Numbered from the stretch's first letter, positions 1 to 13,411 are shown. The stretch: DNA of 64,000 nucleotides from Mauremys mutica (GCF_020497125.1 NC_059087.1:12681925-12745924), one strand, 5' to 3'. Notes: generated from the letters alone by a model not told the origin. Program-made: numbers and translations.

Positions 1-1105
1 TTTGCTGCCAGAGGAAAGCTTTAACCAGATTGAGGGGAACTGAGAAAAGAAAGCCAATTAAAGGGATGCTATATTGTGGTCCAAATTTAAAAAAAAATCA
101 AGTGATGGAGCCTCATGACAAAATGTAGAAGTTAACAGAGAGAGTAAGTTCACTAGAAGCACATTTTAGGTGGTACTTGGAACATAAAATAAAAGATATA
201 TTTCTACTTAATACAGGGCCCAATATTCCAAGGTACCAAACACACTGCTTACAAGGTTTTGAGTGTCTTACACTTCCATTGAGTGCATTAAGACTGCAAG
301 GCACTTGGTGCCTTGAAACATCAAGGTACAGATTATCTGAAGTACTTGATAGAATAAGAATGTAGTCATGATCACGACGATACCAGTCAGAAAGGAAGTT
401 CAAGAAGAAACATCAAAGAGAAAAACTCATGTGTCTGTGGGATACAAACATGCAGGAATCATGGCAAAATTACCTAAAATTACCCAAGGTCCAATGCTTA
501 TGACACTTTTTGGAGCAAAAAAGGGTTAAATTCAAGATGTCTGGTAATCTGATTCCAGTAGAAGTCCCAATATTAAATGTGCGGTAGGTAGGTTCTTTTT
601 TTGGTCACAATCTGGACTTGTATCAAATCATCTATTCCTGCATGTGAAAATACTCAGAACTGGTCACTTTTATGGACATCTAAGTGGTGCCTTAATTCTA
701 GCACAGAAATACAAGCTAGTAATTAGGGCTGAGTGAAGAATTTCTCACAATTGTTTATTATCTGAATTTATTCAGTTGTTTCTTGAATTGTATGGTTTGT
801 TTACAAATATTCAAAATATGAACTCTGTTGCTTAGTTGTGGTTGGTCAAAAGTCACACAAGCACTTCCAGCACAAATAATTTTTTGTATGAATTCAGATG
901 TTGGTTTCCATGAATACTCTTGTTATGCCTTTGTGATTTGCTCCCTGTGAACGTTTTTGCCACTAAAACTTAAGCACTTGAATCCATTCATAATAAGCGA
1001 ACGCAGAATGGGCACAAGCATGGCTGAAGGGAATGCATTAAAATATTTAAAGGAATATTGATAGACTATTTTTTGCATTTTCCACCTAGCTCAAATAGGG
1101 TGAGT

Positions 1106-1226
1106 TTCAGGAAAGTACTTAAGCATGTGCCTAACTTTAAGCACATGAATAGCCCCACTGAGTTCAATAAAATAGATGAGTTCAATGGGATTACTCACGT
1201 GCTTAAGTACCTTCCTGAATCAGGGT
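1106..1226. repeat. Palindromic CTTAAGCA foldback repeat
   Basis: Left arm CAGGAAAGTACTTAAGCA is the inverse of the right arm GCTTAAGTACCTTCCTG, about 80 bp apart, and the inner part is also symmetric around ACTGAGTTCAAT. Related, less complete pieces occur at 1896-1975, 6788-6850, 22776-22865, 25577-25667, 42008-42120 and 48084-48175. The arrangement is that of a short foldback MITE. Confidence 0.6.
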
Positions 1227-1372
1227 CCTACTGAAAAATTAAAATCAAAACCTCTTGTCTTTATTTATTCATGCGGTATGTAACTTCTTAAATGCAGGGT
1301 TCACACAGTTAGAGACACTAAGTATTATTGCCTTTTTGTTTTATACATGTATCCACTTAATACATGATGTTA

Positions 1373-1726
1373 GAGCTGACTGAAAATTTGTAGACAATAG
1401 TTTTCTGCTAGAAAATGCTGATTTGACCAAATTGAAACATTTAATGTGAAGTATCAGTTTTGCTGAAATTTTGGTGGGAAATTATCAAAATGTTTGATTT
1501 CAATGAGGGTGAAAGATTTAATTTCAACGTTATCACTTTTACTTTAATATTCTGTTCTACCTAAAATTATTGTCAAATCAAAGCACTTTGACGTTATTGA
1601 AAGGTCAAAATGAAATATTCTTGAAATATTTCATTTTGCAAAAAGTCCAGAGATTTAGACGTTTTGGCCTATTCAGGTGAAAACCAAATTTCAGTATTTT
1701 CATCCCCTGAGAATTTTGACCAGCCC
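1373..1726. mobile_element. TA-flanked AT-rich MITE (GAGCTGGTCAAAA family)
   Basis: The left end reads GAGCTGACTGAAAATTT and the right end AATTTTGACCAGCCC, forming an imperfect terminal inverted repeat with TA on both sides. The interior is very AT-rich. The same ends recur at 25762-25917, 30980-31836 and the right ends near 7244, 30653 and 61954. TA duplication suggests the Tc1/mariner group; no transposase is present. Confidence 0.55.
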
Positions 1727-4075
1727 TACATAGAGTAGCTGATCTTGGATGCAAATGTAAAAGTTCAAGGTCTCAGCTGGGGGAAGTTTGGGGTGAAATT
1801 CTGGATGTTGAAAGAAAGATTTCCCCTAATGAGAACTTCAGTTTTTGTTGAGCTGCCTGTAGAGATTCAGTCCAACATTCCCGTAGCCTGCTGGGCACAG
1901 GGCATGATTTTACAAAGCATTTAAGCATGTGCTTAAGTGTTCTGCTGAACTGGGGCCTTAGTGGAGTGGACATACTTCAGTTAAGATCCCACTTGCTTAA
2001 CTGAACACCAAATAAGCACCTTGAATCTGTTCCAAAGCCCATCATAGTCAATGGAAAAACTCCCATTGACATCAGTGGGGCTGTGGATCCACTTTTCAGC
2101 ACCTAATTGATGGGGATTGGGTGAGGGAGAGTTGCCTTCATATGCTAGGGAGAGGAAAGATGTCCAGTTTGACTGAATTGTCATAAACAAAGGAGACTTT
2201 TCTCTGATAAACTTTATCACATGTAATCATTTTCATCATATAAGTGGGGTGGCTCCTGAACGTATCTGGGTTAAAAGAATATGCAGTTTTTCAAAGACTT
2301 AATTACAATACTTTCAGGAGACAAAGTGGACACATAAAATGTAAATACGAAATGCAAAATTCCTCTCCCCATCTCTGTTTCCACAAAAGTGGTTTTAAGC
2401 TTGAAACAAAGCTCCTGGGTGTAGCTATATCATTGTGCTTTCCAGCATGCTCAATTTTGCACCACATTGTCCCACAGATAGAATTTCATTAGCTTGCTTT
2501 CAAATAAACTGCCAAATCAAACTCTTACTGAATGCTTCCCCACTGTCTTCTCAGAAATGGTCCAATGAGTTGGAACAATCAGTATCATTTATATAAAATG
2601 TAGACTTGATAAGCTAGTGAACCAGAAATGATAGCAATCACAATCAGCCAAGGAGAAAGCAATTACCACATACCGGTAATTAGAAAATTTCCTTAGTGTT
2701 TTACTTTGTTTCACTATACACATTCTCTTTGTCCCGCAAAGCTCAATGAAATGATCAAAACAGTCCCTTAGACCTCTAGAGAGGGAGTAGTTTTGGCTCC
2801 CGGTTTTGTTAAATTAAGGATTGAAATCAGGAATAGTTCTTTTTCCCATGATAGCTTGCAGTATAGTCCCAATTCCATTCCCATTGACGCGAATATGGAT
2901 TTTGCCATCAACTTCAGTGAGAACAACCCCTATGTTCCCTTTCCCAGAAAACTCTTGGAAGGATTTAGGATACACGTGTCCATGTTTGACACAGGAGTTA
3001 CATATGTCCTGTTATGTGTTGTGATTCACATGATCTTGATCCAAATTTTTGAAGGAATCTCCAACTCCTAAATTAGGCGCCATCACATTAGCAACCATGC
3101 AGAAATGTTATTTGTTGTTTTTTTAAATGAAAGAGAGACTTGCTAAATTCTAAAAATCTAAAGAGGCATAAAGGCACAGAAAACAAATGCCAAGATATCT
3201 GATGTTGTTAAATCCTCCAGCTAAAAGGAGGTCACTGGCTTAATTGAATAAGAGCTTTATTTTTTCTACTTACCTAAACAATTAAAAAACAAAAGGAAGC
3301 CTTGCATTTTCTAATTTAGAATAGCTGCTCTATTATCTAGTTACATTAGCTAAATCTTTACAGCTTAATCACTCTCATGCTTTTCGTTTCCTTGAACCAG
3401 GCATTCTTATTTTATGATAGGGGACACCCACACGTACAGTCTGCACACAAAAACCCTCATTGATGGCATAGCTATTTGCGAGGGTTTTGCCAAACGGGCT
3501 GAGATGCTCTTGTTCAAAGGCCTCCCAAATGTTTGTAAGGGAGCTTTTGTTAGTACATATATATGTTTCCGTTTACTGTGGACAGGGCAGTGGATAAGGG
3601 CATCTCTAGTGGTCTGCGTGCCAATAAAAGGAGGCAAGCAGATTGTGCTATTTACCATTTGCTAAATTATTTGCACATTCCTGCACACAATAGAATCCAT
3701 TTCAGAGACATTTAATTTCCGTTAGAAGAAAAACAAGAAACGGCTCCCCTCAGCTCATTCAAGCCTTATGTTTCTGTGTTTTGGACCGAGGCTGCAGTTC
3801 CTGGTGGGATGCGATACCGCGGGAACCAGTTAATATAACTCCTTTGCTGGAGTGGGAACATTCACCTCTCCCCTGCCCTAAATGTAGTGCTGTAGAAGGT
3901 GCCATATTGTTATCTGAGGAAGCCTCCTGCGCATCACTGAATCAGATTACCACAGCTGTCATATTCCTCATGCTGATTTGGTGTCACTACTGAGACTTCC
4001 AGCACAGCTTCCTATGGCAGCAGTGGAGGCATGTAGACCTCTATCCATTAGGAACTGCTCTGAAATCCACTAACT

Positions 4076-4365
4076 CAGTGGTGTCCAAACTTATCACACA
4101 GGAGGGCCACATAAACATAAGCACAACCTCGGGTGGGCCAAACAGATTTAATGTCACCTGTATCAATTTATACTTTAAGTTCAGCTTGTTTCATATGTAC
4201 AAGCTATGTACAGTATTGCCTGTTTACACGCTTGCATAAACTAAAATGATGTAAACATGACAAAATGCTAAAGAATCAGCTGTTAGCATAGTGTGTTGAA
4301 GCAGGTCGTGGGCCTTATGAAATGCTCTGGTGGGCTGAGTATGGTCCGTGGGCTGGGCGTCCCTG
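4076..4365. mobile_element. Non-autonomous hAT element with perfect 8-bp TSD
   Basis: The element starts CAGTGGTGTCCAAACTT and ends GGGCGTCCCTG, the usual CAGxG...CxCTG hAT ends. It is flanked by identical 8-bp copies CACTAACT at 4068-4075 and 4366-4373. At 290 bp it has no coding capacity. The terminal sequence resembles Charlie-type hAT MITEs. Confidence 0.8.
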
Positions 4366-5521
4366 CACTAACTCATTGAGATCCCAGTTTTAATGCCTAG
4401 GCTATTGAAGAATCACAGAGGTCACAGGGAAAACATTCATTTACGTAGCTTTTAAATGTAATTTAACCTACTTTTTGGTTGTTTCAAAGAATAAGCAGAC
4501 ACAGGGCTTGACCCAGTGCTCATGGAAGGTGGTGGGAGACCTTCCTTTGACTTAAATGGGAGTTGGATCGGGCATCGAACAAGCAATGCTGACTAAAGGT
4601 GCAAAAAACTCTTAGAAGGTAGAGAAACCAGTAGGCATTAGAAATATAGTGCAGCCAGCATTTGCTGCAAAAACTGTTCACCCAAGCTGAAAACATATTC
4701 AAAGAGGTGCACGAGACCTGGAAATGGTAGTTTGCTCTTTATTCCACCAGGTACAAGGACTTAATGTATTAGGAACAATGGACGGGGGAACTGTGCAACA
4801 GGATACATGAGTGCATATATCCACAAGCTATTCCCTTCCCATGTCAGTTTTTAATTGTGTTCTACATTTTAACTTTTGGTGTAGCAGCCAGCTTTGCATT
4901 TGCTTTCGATTTTCCCTGCATCTGTCAGTATTCATTGCTAAAGTGTTTCTTGCATGATCAGCTTTGGTATGTTTCACACAGAAAGTTTTTTTAACTAGAT
5001 AGAAGATAACTTTAGTAATAGCTATATCTATATCTATCTAACAGATGCAACTAAAAGTCGGCTCTGCTCCAGCAGCTCACAATGCTGCACACATATATAG
5101 GGTTCATCCGTGGACTCGAACCTTTGAAAGCACTTTGCAAAGCCATAAATTATATCCCAGAAGCATAATGATTGCATTAAGGCAAATTGCACATCCATTT
5201 AGTCAATGGTATATTGCCTGTTATGGTTCTTCATGCCAGCCTTCAGCATTCCACATCTTTCTTTCAGCACAGACACCTTTTGTCTCAGATCAGTGTAGTG
5301 TATGCCGAGTCACATGATTATTTTTGCCAGCTTTGGTTTTTTTCTCTAAGGAGGCATCAATCAATGAGGTACTGCTCTGTATATTTGTCTCCTTTTTGTA
5401 AATGCTCCCACAAATAAGATGAAACAGGAGCTGGAACACTTCTGTAAAATTATCTCAATTCATCCTTTTGCCCAGTGTCCACTGGTCAATCACAGCACCT
5501 CTTAGAAGCAGTAGATTGACC

Positions 5522-6007
5522 CAAGGCCGGTGCAAGGATGTTTTGTGCCCTAGGCAAAACTTCCACCTTGTGCCCTCCCCCAAGCCCCCGCCCTAAGCCC
5601 CCCCCCCACGGCAGCTCCCACCCTCTGCCCTGAGACACCCCCCACCCTGAGGCACCCCTCCCGCCCCAGCTCACCCCTGCTCCGCCTCCACCCTGAGCAC
5701 GCCATCACTGCTTCACTTCTCCCGCCTCCCAGGCTTGCGGCGCCAATCAGCATAGGCACTGCAAGCCTGGGAGGTAGGAGAAGTGAAGCAGCCACAGCGT
5801 GCTCGGGGAGGGGGCGGGACAGGGGTGAGCTGGGGCGGGGAGTTCCTCTGCGTGCCGCCCCCCGCGCTCCCCTCCCTAGCTTCCTCCGCCTAAATGCCGG
5901 CAGCGACTGGGGTGGCCGAAGATCCAGCTGCTGTGGTCGCTGCCGAAGAAAATGCTGCCCCCCAAATCCTAGCACCCTAGGCAGCCTAAATGGTTGCACC
6001 GGCCCTG
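5522..6007. mobile_element. GC-rich non-autonomous hAT element
   Basis: Ends CAAGGCCGGTGCAA and TTGCACCGGCCCTG form a terminal inverted repeat with one mismatch. The flanks GATTGACC (5514-5521) and GACTGACC (6008-6015) are an 8-bp duplication with one difference. Inside, CTTCACTTCTCCCGCC near 5711 and GGAGGTAGGAGAAGTGAAG near 5770 make a long hairpin. Poly-C runs are present near 5600. The open frames on the minus strand here (up to 215 codons) are compositional. Confidence 0.75.
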
Positions 6008-6861
6008 GACTGACCAATATCAGCGTCTTTACCAAAGGACTCCCTCCATTGGCCCGAAGGTGCTGAGACACCACACTGTGATTGAACCCTGCCCCTCTGT
6101 GAAATGCCTCTTCTGTAAGAAGATCAGCAGTGAGTCTGGATCTGGATCCAAACTTTCTCATAGGGTTCAATCTGGTTAAAAGTGATCTGTGCCTCACTGG
6201 GTGATGAAAACTACAGATTAATGCATTAAAAAAAATTATCAGAGTTCCCGCTTACATTTGTTCTGTTAAAAATGAAAAGAAGCTTTTCCTGTTTGCTGAA
6301 GGAAATCTATCCACTAGAAAGAGCTATCTGACAAGTCAAAACTGCTTACAGCAATTATTTTTCTTGACAATTTCTAATGGCATGTAAGGAATCACATTCC
6401 CCACACATGGCTTCAAAGGGCATGAGGAATGTGTCTCATTGAAACTCTCTGAAGGGAGAGTAGTGGGGAGGGCTATAAAGGAAATACATTACTATGAGAG
6501 TATTAAGATGTTAATTACCGACCTGAAGTCCTACTGCTGATGATAATCTTAAATCTAATTAAATCTTTGGCTCATTGGATATGACAAAATAAAAACGCTG
6601 TTTGGGTCATATTTGATTAAACACATGTGGAAGAATCCAGAGATAAGTAAAAAAACATGAGTTTAAACATGAGCAATGGAAGAACTACCAGTGCAATACT
6701 AATATGCAAGCGATAGATTGAATTTATCTATTCAATCAGTTTGTCTATTTCCATAAGCCAAAATATTAAGTTATTACCATACTAAAGCTCCAGTTCAGCA
6801 AAATATTTAAGTATGTGTTTAAGTCCATCTCTCTTCAGCACTTGAGTTAGGTTTATGTTGA

Positions 6862-7244
6862 GAGAGCAAAAAATTTTCCCAACCTAAATCAGGGCAAAAA
6901 AAATCAATTTTGAATTTTTTTGCTAATAAAAAATTTAAAATAATTCAATTTGTATCAACCGAAAGGTTTCATTTCTGATAATTTTGAAATGTTTTGTCTA
7001 GATTTTGACAATTTAAAAATATGAACTTAAATTTCAAAACGCAAAGTTACTTTGTAGTGTAAAGCTGGAATTTTTTATTTTAAAAACGTCAAAATATTTT
7101 GAAAATTCCATATCTTTTTTCTGAAAATATTTTCAAATTGAAAAATTGGTCTAAACTGATCTGTTCCTGCAAAAAGTTTGTTTCAATGAATCAGCATTTT
7201 CCTACGAAGAAAGTGTTTAGTCAAAAAATTCCCAACCAGCTCTG
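6862..7244. repeat. AT-rich repeat, GAGCTGG family
   Basis: Very AT-rich sequence full of TTTTGAAA/TTTCAAAA words ending in CCCAACCAGCTC, matching the right end of the TA-flanked elements at 1373 and 30980. The left end is eroded and no flanking duplication is certain. Confidence 0.4.
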
Positions 7245-9107
7245 TTTAGCTCAGCACTTCAGAACATGCTTAAGTGATGTGCCAAATGAGGATGGATTGA
7301 AACTTAAGTGTGACTTCGCTGGAATTCAGACTGCTGACTTCCCCATCCTTTGAGTCATCCAGTCCCCTGCAATAAGCGCGACAGAGTGATAGTTCTTATT
7401 TTAATACAAAAGGCTGGGATTTTCAAAGGAGACTAATTAGGTGCTCAACTCTCATAAAAATTGAATAGGTGTTGGTACCTAATACGAGGCCCGGGATTTT
7501 CAAAGGAATCATCTAATGAAGTTATTTTAAAATCTAAGTTTTTAGGGCCTGATCATATTGACATAAATGGGTGTTGGCTCTGGCCCTTTATTTCTAAATC
7601 CCATGTGAATTATACATTTTTTTAAGGTAATGCAACATAGCAACAAAAACAAGTAAGTACAGTGGATCTAGCTGAAAAAATTTGCTCTGCACAATACAAT
7701 TTAAGAGATACTATAGGAAATCTCCATTGTAATACACTGGGTACCATTCACCATGGGGATGACTGGCAGATATTTCTTTTTGGTGTTTCATAGTTTAATG
7801 ACTCCTATTCATCAGGGCTTAATGTAGATGAATAACAAGGAGGGCCACTGATGGCGGGAGAGTTGTTTTGTATGACTTTAGTACTGACAGACACCTGTAC
7901 GTACAGAATGTACCAGCATGATTCAATATTCATGAAGCACTGGATTGTCTGAATAGAGAAATGTTGTAATTTTCATCAGGACTGCTTAATGTGTGTCTGC
8001 TTTCATATTTTAATGCATAGAAAGAGCTGATTTTGTCAAAATGTGGTTCATTACATCCCTTTTATGAACCCCACAAACTGCTTTTGGCAAGGAGACAGAA
8101 ACGGATGAGGGGAGACACACATTTAGAATCAAAGTGGTCAAAAGACTGCAACTAGAAGATTTGTTCTTGCAAGACACTCAGCACTTGTTGCAGGTGCTAA
8201 ACAAGCTAAACTCCCCCTAAAGTCAGTGGGAGATAAAAGGGGCTCAGAAGCTCAAAGGTGCGTGCAGGACCATGCCAGATCAATATCTTATTGAGCTGAA
8301 TCTGATGACCTAATCAGTGGGGACAGATAGAGGGCAAAGATAGAGAGGGAGCTTTCACCTAGCCCCACTTTATATGGGTACGGCTGAGCCACCTGCCAGC
8401 TAGCCTCACCTTTAAGAGCTGGAGAGCACTGCACGACCATTCATGGGTGGAGTCAGTCCTTTGATACAGACCCAACAATCAATAAGCTGTTGGTAACTCT
8501 GATATTACACCCCTGAGGGTAAAACAGACTCTCAGCAATTAGTCAACACAAAGTCTATGCACCTCTTAAGACAACAAAGAGTTTACGTGGCATTTAAATG
8601 GTAAGTGACCTTTCTGCTGGCTCCTTGCATGAAGCTGAATTGCATCCTGTGAGATTTGCTAAACTCCAGAGGATTCAGCAAAGGAAGGGATCCATATTAA
8701 ATTCCAAGGTACACATGACAGCAGTGATCGTTAAGGTTTTGCCAGAAATCTGAATTGTAATATTGGAACAAAAAACAACATATTTTTTGGAAAAAAATTA
8801 TGAATAATTTAATATAATTGAAGTTGGTTGGTAAAGAGTGTGTGACCTTTTTTGCTTATCTCTTATGATTTGACATATTCAGAGCTTGTGTAGTTTCTCC
8901 AGATTAACTGCTAGCATCATGATTTCCCCCCCTCCTTGGTGGAAGGCGCTCATGCTGGTTTTGCTGGGAAGTCTCCCTTCAGTTTCACAGATAGGGAATA
9001 TTATTTTTGTTCCAGTTGAAAGAATCAAAGGCTTGGGATGGTCTGATTTATAAATAGTTCACTGCTTGATAAGAACAAATGCATTAGTGCAAATTTGCCC
9101 CTTCTGC

Positions 9108-9290
9108 AACATAGATTACATCTACCCTGGAGCTGGAGTGTACTTTCCAGCTCAGATAGACGTACATGCACTAGCTTTGATTGAGCTAGTACACTCAAAA
9201 GAGAAGTGTAGCCTCGGCAGCATGGGTGGCAGGATGGGTACGAATTTAAGGTCCTAAGTGGGATTGTACTTGTGGTGGCTAGCCCATCCT
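9108..9290. repeat. Fragment of TAGACATAC-type foldback element
   Basis: Contains CCAGCTCAGATAGACGTACA and an inverted CTAGTACACTC core, similar to the more complete element at 59316-59614. Ends are not clear. Confidence 0.35.
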
Positions 9291-10420
9291 GTCCCCTGCA
9301 CCATTATGGCGTCATTTCCTTTTAATTAGGGGCCTGATCTAAAGCCCATTGACTTCTAGAGGTTTTGAATTAGGCTCTCTTGGTTTATAGAGCATCCAGT
9401 TGAATATGATCTCAGTCTTGATTGGGGTCTCTAGGCACCACTGTAATATAAATAACATTTTAGATTTTGAAATCTAAGATGCATAGCGAAGGCCTATGCA
9501 GCTCACATTCCTTTTTCACCCTAACTGGCTTTAGTTTTCAGTCTTGAATTATCTTGTTTATGTTTTTGTTTATTGCTTAAGAACTCTGATTTTGAGCTAT
9601 GGAAATTTCAATAGGAGAAGGACAATGTTTTTTGAGGTGTATATCTACGCATGGCACCACAGTCGCACTTAAACACTCATCATTCATCATGAAATGGTGC
9701 AACTCACTATGAATAGCGATAACTTAACACTTTGCTTGGAGTGTTCCATTTACATCCTTGGCCCCATTTATAATCCTAGAACTCGATGTCAGCTTTATGC
9801 AGAATAATAAGACAAATATTAAAGTTATGCCATCACACAAAGTAAACACTTATTCAAACAAGCACCTTGTGCAGCACTGTAGACAACTACATAAATCACC
9901 CCAGAAGTCTGAAAAAGCTCTTCGCTACACTGTCTGATTTGCATATTTCCCCCACAATGCTCTCTCAAAATAAAGTAAACGAAAAATACAGGGACATTAC
10001 GGCAGATGAAAGTTCATATTTTAGCATGAAAGTCCTTTCAAAGTTTTATGCCTTATTTTTGGATAAGTAATACAACTCCATTAACGGTAACTGTTTTATG
10101 TGGGTTTCAGAAAAAGAAACAGCCATGTCTTCATTGAAAATAAAAGCCCCAACCCCTGCAAACTAAAAGAATAAAAGCAGCAATATTTATTTTACTGAAA
10201 TATTGAATGAAAGCATTTTTCATTAAAGCCCATATTAATATAATTCAATTAAAAAGGCAATTAATCAGAACATATGGATGCCTGATATGTTAGGATTTTC
10301 AAAATGGCATGAGGAAATGAATCTGTGAAGAACCATGTTCTTTAACCCTACAGTGGTTTTTTCAAAGGAGTGTGTCACGTCTTTATGGTTTCACTCAGTA
10401 TATTTTCTACTTGAACCTTA

Positions 10421-10668
10421 GGGTCTGTCTACACAGCAAAGAAAAACCTGCAGCTGGCTCATGCCAGCTGACTCAGGCTCATGGGGCTCGGGCTGTGGGG
10501 CTGTTTCATTGCTGTGTAGACTCAGGCCCAGGCTCTAGGACCCTGCAGGGTGGGAGAGTCTCAGAGAGCCCATGCCTGGAAGTCTACGCACCAATGAAAC
10601 AGCCCCACCGCCTGAGTCGTCTGGCATGAGCCAGTGGCGGGTTTTTCTTTGCTGTATAGACATACTTG
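10421..10668. mobile_element. Four-armed foldback MITE with GTCTACAC ends
   Basis: The left end GGGTCTGTCTACACAGCAAA is the inverse of CTTTGCTGTATAGACATACT at the right end, with TA on both sides. Two further internal copies of the arm (near 10505-10520 and 10579-10597) make it a compound palindrome: left half and right half are each foldbacks. A GGGGCTGTTTCATTG/CAATGAAACAGCCCC pair closes the centre. No coding capacity is seen. Confidence 0.65.
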
Positions 10669-12057
10669 TAGTTTCCTTGGAATTTCAGTTCTGGAAAGCT
10701 GTGCAGAGAGCCAGAGTTTGCAAAATTGAGCATGAGAACCAGCCTTGCCTGCAGTACTTCTGCATTTTTCCTGCAAGTTGGGAATTAAAAATGCAGTGGC
10801 CCCTGAAAATCACAATAATGTTTTTAAAGTTTTCTAACATCTTTTGAACCTCATAACAGATTTCTGTCAGCTTGGACATCAGGTTGGATGAGAGTTGTGC
10901 AATTAGGGTTTAAGGTTGACTCTTGTTTTGTCTGAACTGGTTCAACAGTCCCTAGGACCTACCTCCAAGAGCTGAAGACTGGTCACTGCTATCTAAACAT
11001 AGCTTGCCAGGTTATTTTAGCAAATCCAGAAGTGTTTTAAGGTCAAGATAGGAGACAATGAATAGATCTAGTTTGACATGAATAAACTCAGCGTGAGAGA
11101 CCCTCCTGGGTTCCATGTAGGGTCTGATCCAACTCCCATTGAAGTCAATAGAAAGATTCCCATTGCCCTAAAGAGCAGTATGAGAAATCCTGATTTGTAA
11201 GCAATCTCCCCTTAAAAACAGAAGGCAAGTGTCTCAAGACTCAAACGTACCACCCTCTTTTTTTCTTCTTCCACCTAGGGATAATATCTGACAGATCTCT
11301 CTTTTGTTCCCACTCTGGAACTATTTGGTGAATATTCACAGCTTCTCCTAGGGATCAATGTTGCTTCACATTGATTGCAACCGACTCTGAGACCAGCCTA
11401 GAGTGCACTGAAGATGTTAGCAGCAACAGTCTCTCTGAGTAGTACTGGCAATAGACCAGCCTGATTCTGTTCTGCATATGCTGCAGAGTTCCCAGATTGG
11501 CCACCTCATCTCAGTAAAAATCCTGCTGAAATCAGGGACATCCAAATTGAGGTAACAGAACTAAGCAAAAACCTTGGGAGCTTCTATATGAGCAGAGATT
11601 ATAACAACTAGGATTATTTATTCAGAAAAGTAAGAGTGACCAGTAATGAGACACTGATAAATAAATAGTGAATAGTACAGAGAAGGCTGGTAAGGAACTG
11701 TTTTTGACCTTCTCTATAGAATAAGAGAATCAGTAGATTCTCTTTAGACTTAAAAGGCAAGACATTAAAAATGAATGTTCAGGAAAGCTTTTTTGTTTTG
11801 TTTTTGCAATATGTAAGAAAACCTGTGGGACTCACTGCTGTGGGATTTTATTGAAGTAAATAACTAATAAGTTGGAAATCTTTAGACATTTCTATGAATA
11901 ACTTAGCATCTGCAGTTACACCAACTAAGATAAATAATAAAAGCTATAAATCCCCATTTTTGTAATGTTTTTTAAGAACTGGGAGTTAAGAAACCCCCCT
12001 CCTTACATGCTATACAATATTGCACAGTTAGATGTATTTATTTGGGTATGTCACCCT

Positions 12058-12155
12058 CTGAAGCACTGGGTATTGGCTGTTTTCAGAAACGGGATACCAG
12101 GCTAGAAGGATTGTAGGACTGTTCCAGCAATTTTTTTCCCTTATGTAAATTTAAA
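12058..12155 (+). mobile_element. CR1 LINE 3' end fragment
   Basis: The stretch with CTGAAGCACTGGGTATTGGC, GATACCAGGCTAGAAGGA and a terminal CCCTTATG follows the 3' end of the turtle CR1 subfamily that also occurs at 22116-22196. It is 5'-truncated, as is usual for CR1. Confidence 0.55.
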
Positions 12156-12722
12156 AAGAGAGAGTTCAAGCAAATATATGCCTAATAATTTACCAGCACT
12201 GCAGTTAAAGCTCATATGGGCCATTACATAGCAAATTACTTTCCTTTCTTTGTCAGTTTATATGCCTGACCTTGGTATCTTTGCTATTTACTAGCCTTGT
12301 TGTCATGGAAATGAGAAACCATCATTTTTGCTGGTATCATTTCATTAATAAAGATCATTACGGCTGTTACGGTCAGGAGGTCATTTTCAGAGTTCAGCTC
12401 CTGTGGGTGGGGTGTTGTTATTTTTGCAGAAATGTCAGGCACAGGCTAAAACAATTTTTTTCCCATTGGTCAGTTTACAAGCATCATTGACCTCAAGGTA
12501 AGAAACAGAAACATTTGGTAAACCTATAGATTTCCGATAAACAGCTTCCTGATGCTTCTCCGTGAGGCTTTTTTCTGTGTCTTTTACTTCAACAACCGCT
12601 GCTGTTCTCAGACCTCACCGAGGTCAGTTGTTAATCAACTGAGCAGCATAAGTAAGAAAGGCACAAGACACACAATGTCTATGAAATCTTCTCTGAGCAC
12701 AATATGACATATCTTCAATACA

Positions 12723-12935
12723 GGGATGTCTACACTGTGATTAAAAAACCCGTGGCACCGAGTCTCAGAACCCAGGTCAGCTGACTCAGGCTCATAGGGC
12801 TCAGGCTGGGGGCTAAAAATTGCAGTGTAGACATTTGGGCTGAGGCTGGGGCCTGGGCTCAGAGACCTTCCCCCCTTGGGGCATCTCAAAGTCTGGTCTC
12901 TAGCCCAAGCCTGAACATCTATACTGCAATTTATT
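12723..12935. mobile_element. Foldback MITE with GTCTACAC arms (partial)
   Basis: Three arms alternate in orientation: GGGATGTCTACACTGTGATT, ATTGCAGTGTAGACATTTGG and GAACATCTATACTGCAATTT. The interior shares CAGCTGACTCAGGCTCA with the element at 10421, so both belong to one family. The right end beyond 12935 is unclear. Confidence 0.55.
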
Positions 12936-13253
12936 CCCACACCCTAAGCCCTGCAAGCCCAAGGCAGCTGACCCAGACCAGCCACGGCCCTGCCGTGGAT
13001 CTTTGTCAAGACATAAGTTGATATCGGCCTCATAGGGTTTCTCTCCTCTGACTTATACCAGTGTAAATCAGTAGTAACTCCACTGAAACCAATACCATCA
13101 CACCTATGTAAAGCTGGCCCGAGGAAAGAATGAGGCCCAGAGGGCCAAGTACACAAGTTATATAAATGAGTCTAAATTGATGTGATGTGCATTCTTCCGG
13201 CCACCTCAATGTGCTTATTTCACCAACATAAACTTCCTCTAGAGCCTTACTTA

Positions 13254-13411
13254 GGCCGTGTCTACACTGCCACTTTCAGTGCTAACATTTTTGTCACAGC
13301 ACAGTGTAGACACTGCAGTAAGTCGACCTAAGCTATGTTTACTCCAGGTACGTTATTTACGTAGCTGGAGTAGCATAACTTAGGTCAACTTACGGTAATG
13401 TAGACAAGGCC
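13254..13411. mobile_element. 158-bp TA-flanked MITE with GTCTACA ends
   Basis: Ends GGCCGTGTCTACACT and ATGTAGACAAGGCC are inverse with one or two mismatches and are flanked by TA (13252-13253, 13412-13413). A central hairpin pairs CTCCAGGTACGTTATTTACG with CGTAGCTGGAG-type sequence. No coding capacity. Confidence 0.7.

Noticed and set aside
2793..3071. 92-codon frame with a protein-like translation upstream of the gene
   Set aside because: Checked against adhesion GPCR extracellular and TM5 exons; no match and no acceptor/donor pair at sensible positions.
5550..6197. 215-codon minus-strand open frame
   Set aside because: Almost wholly inside the hAT element at 5522-6007; stop-poor only because of GC and C-run composition.
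10421..13411. Regular short inverted repeats suggesting a CRISPR-like array
   Set aside because: Arms alternate in orientation, spacing is irregular and the context is vertebrate; these are foldback MITEs.
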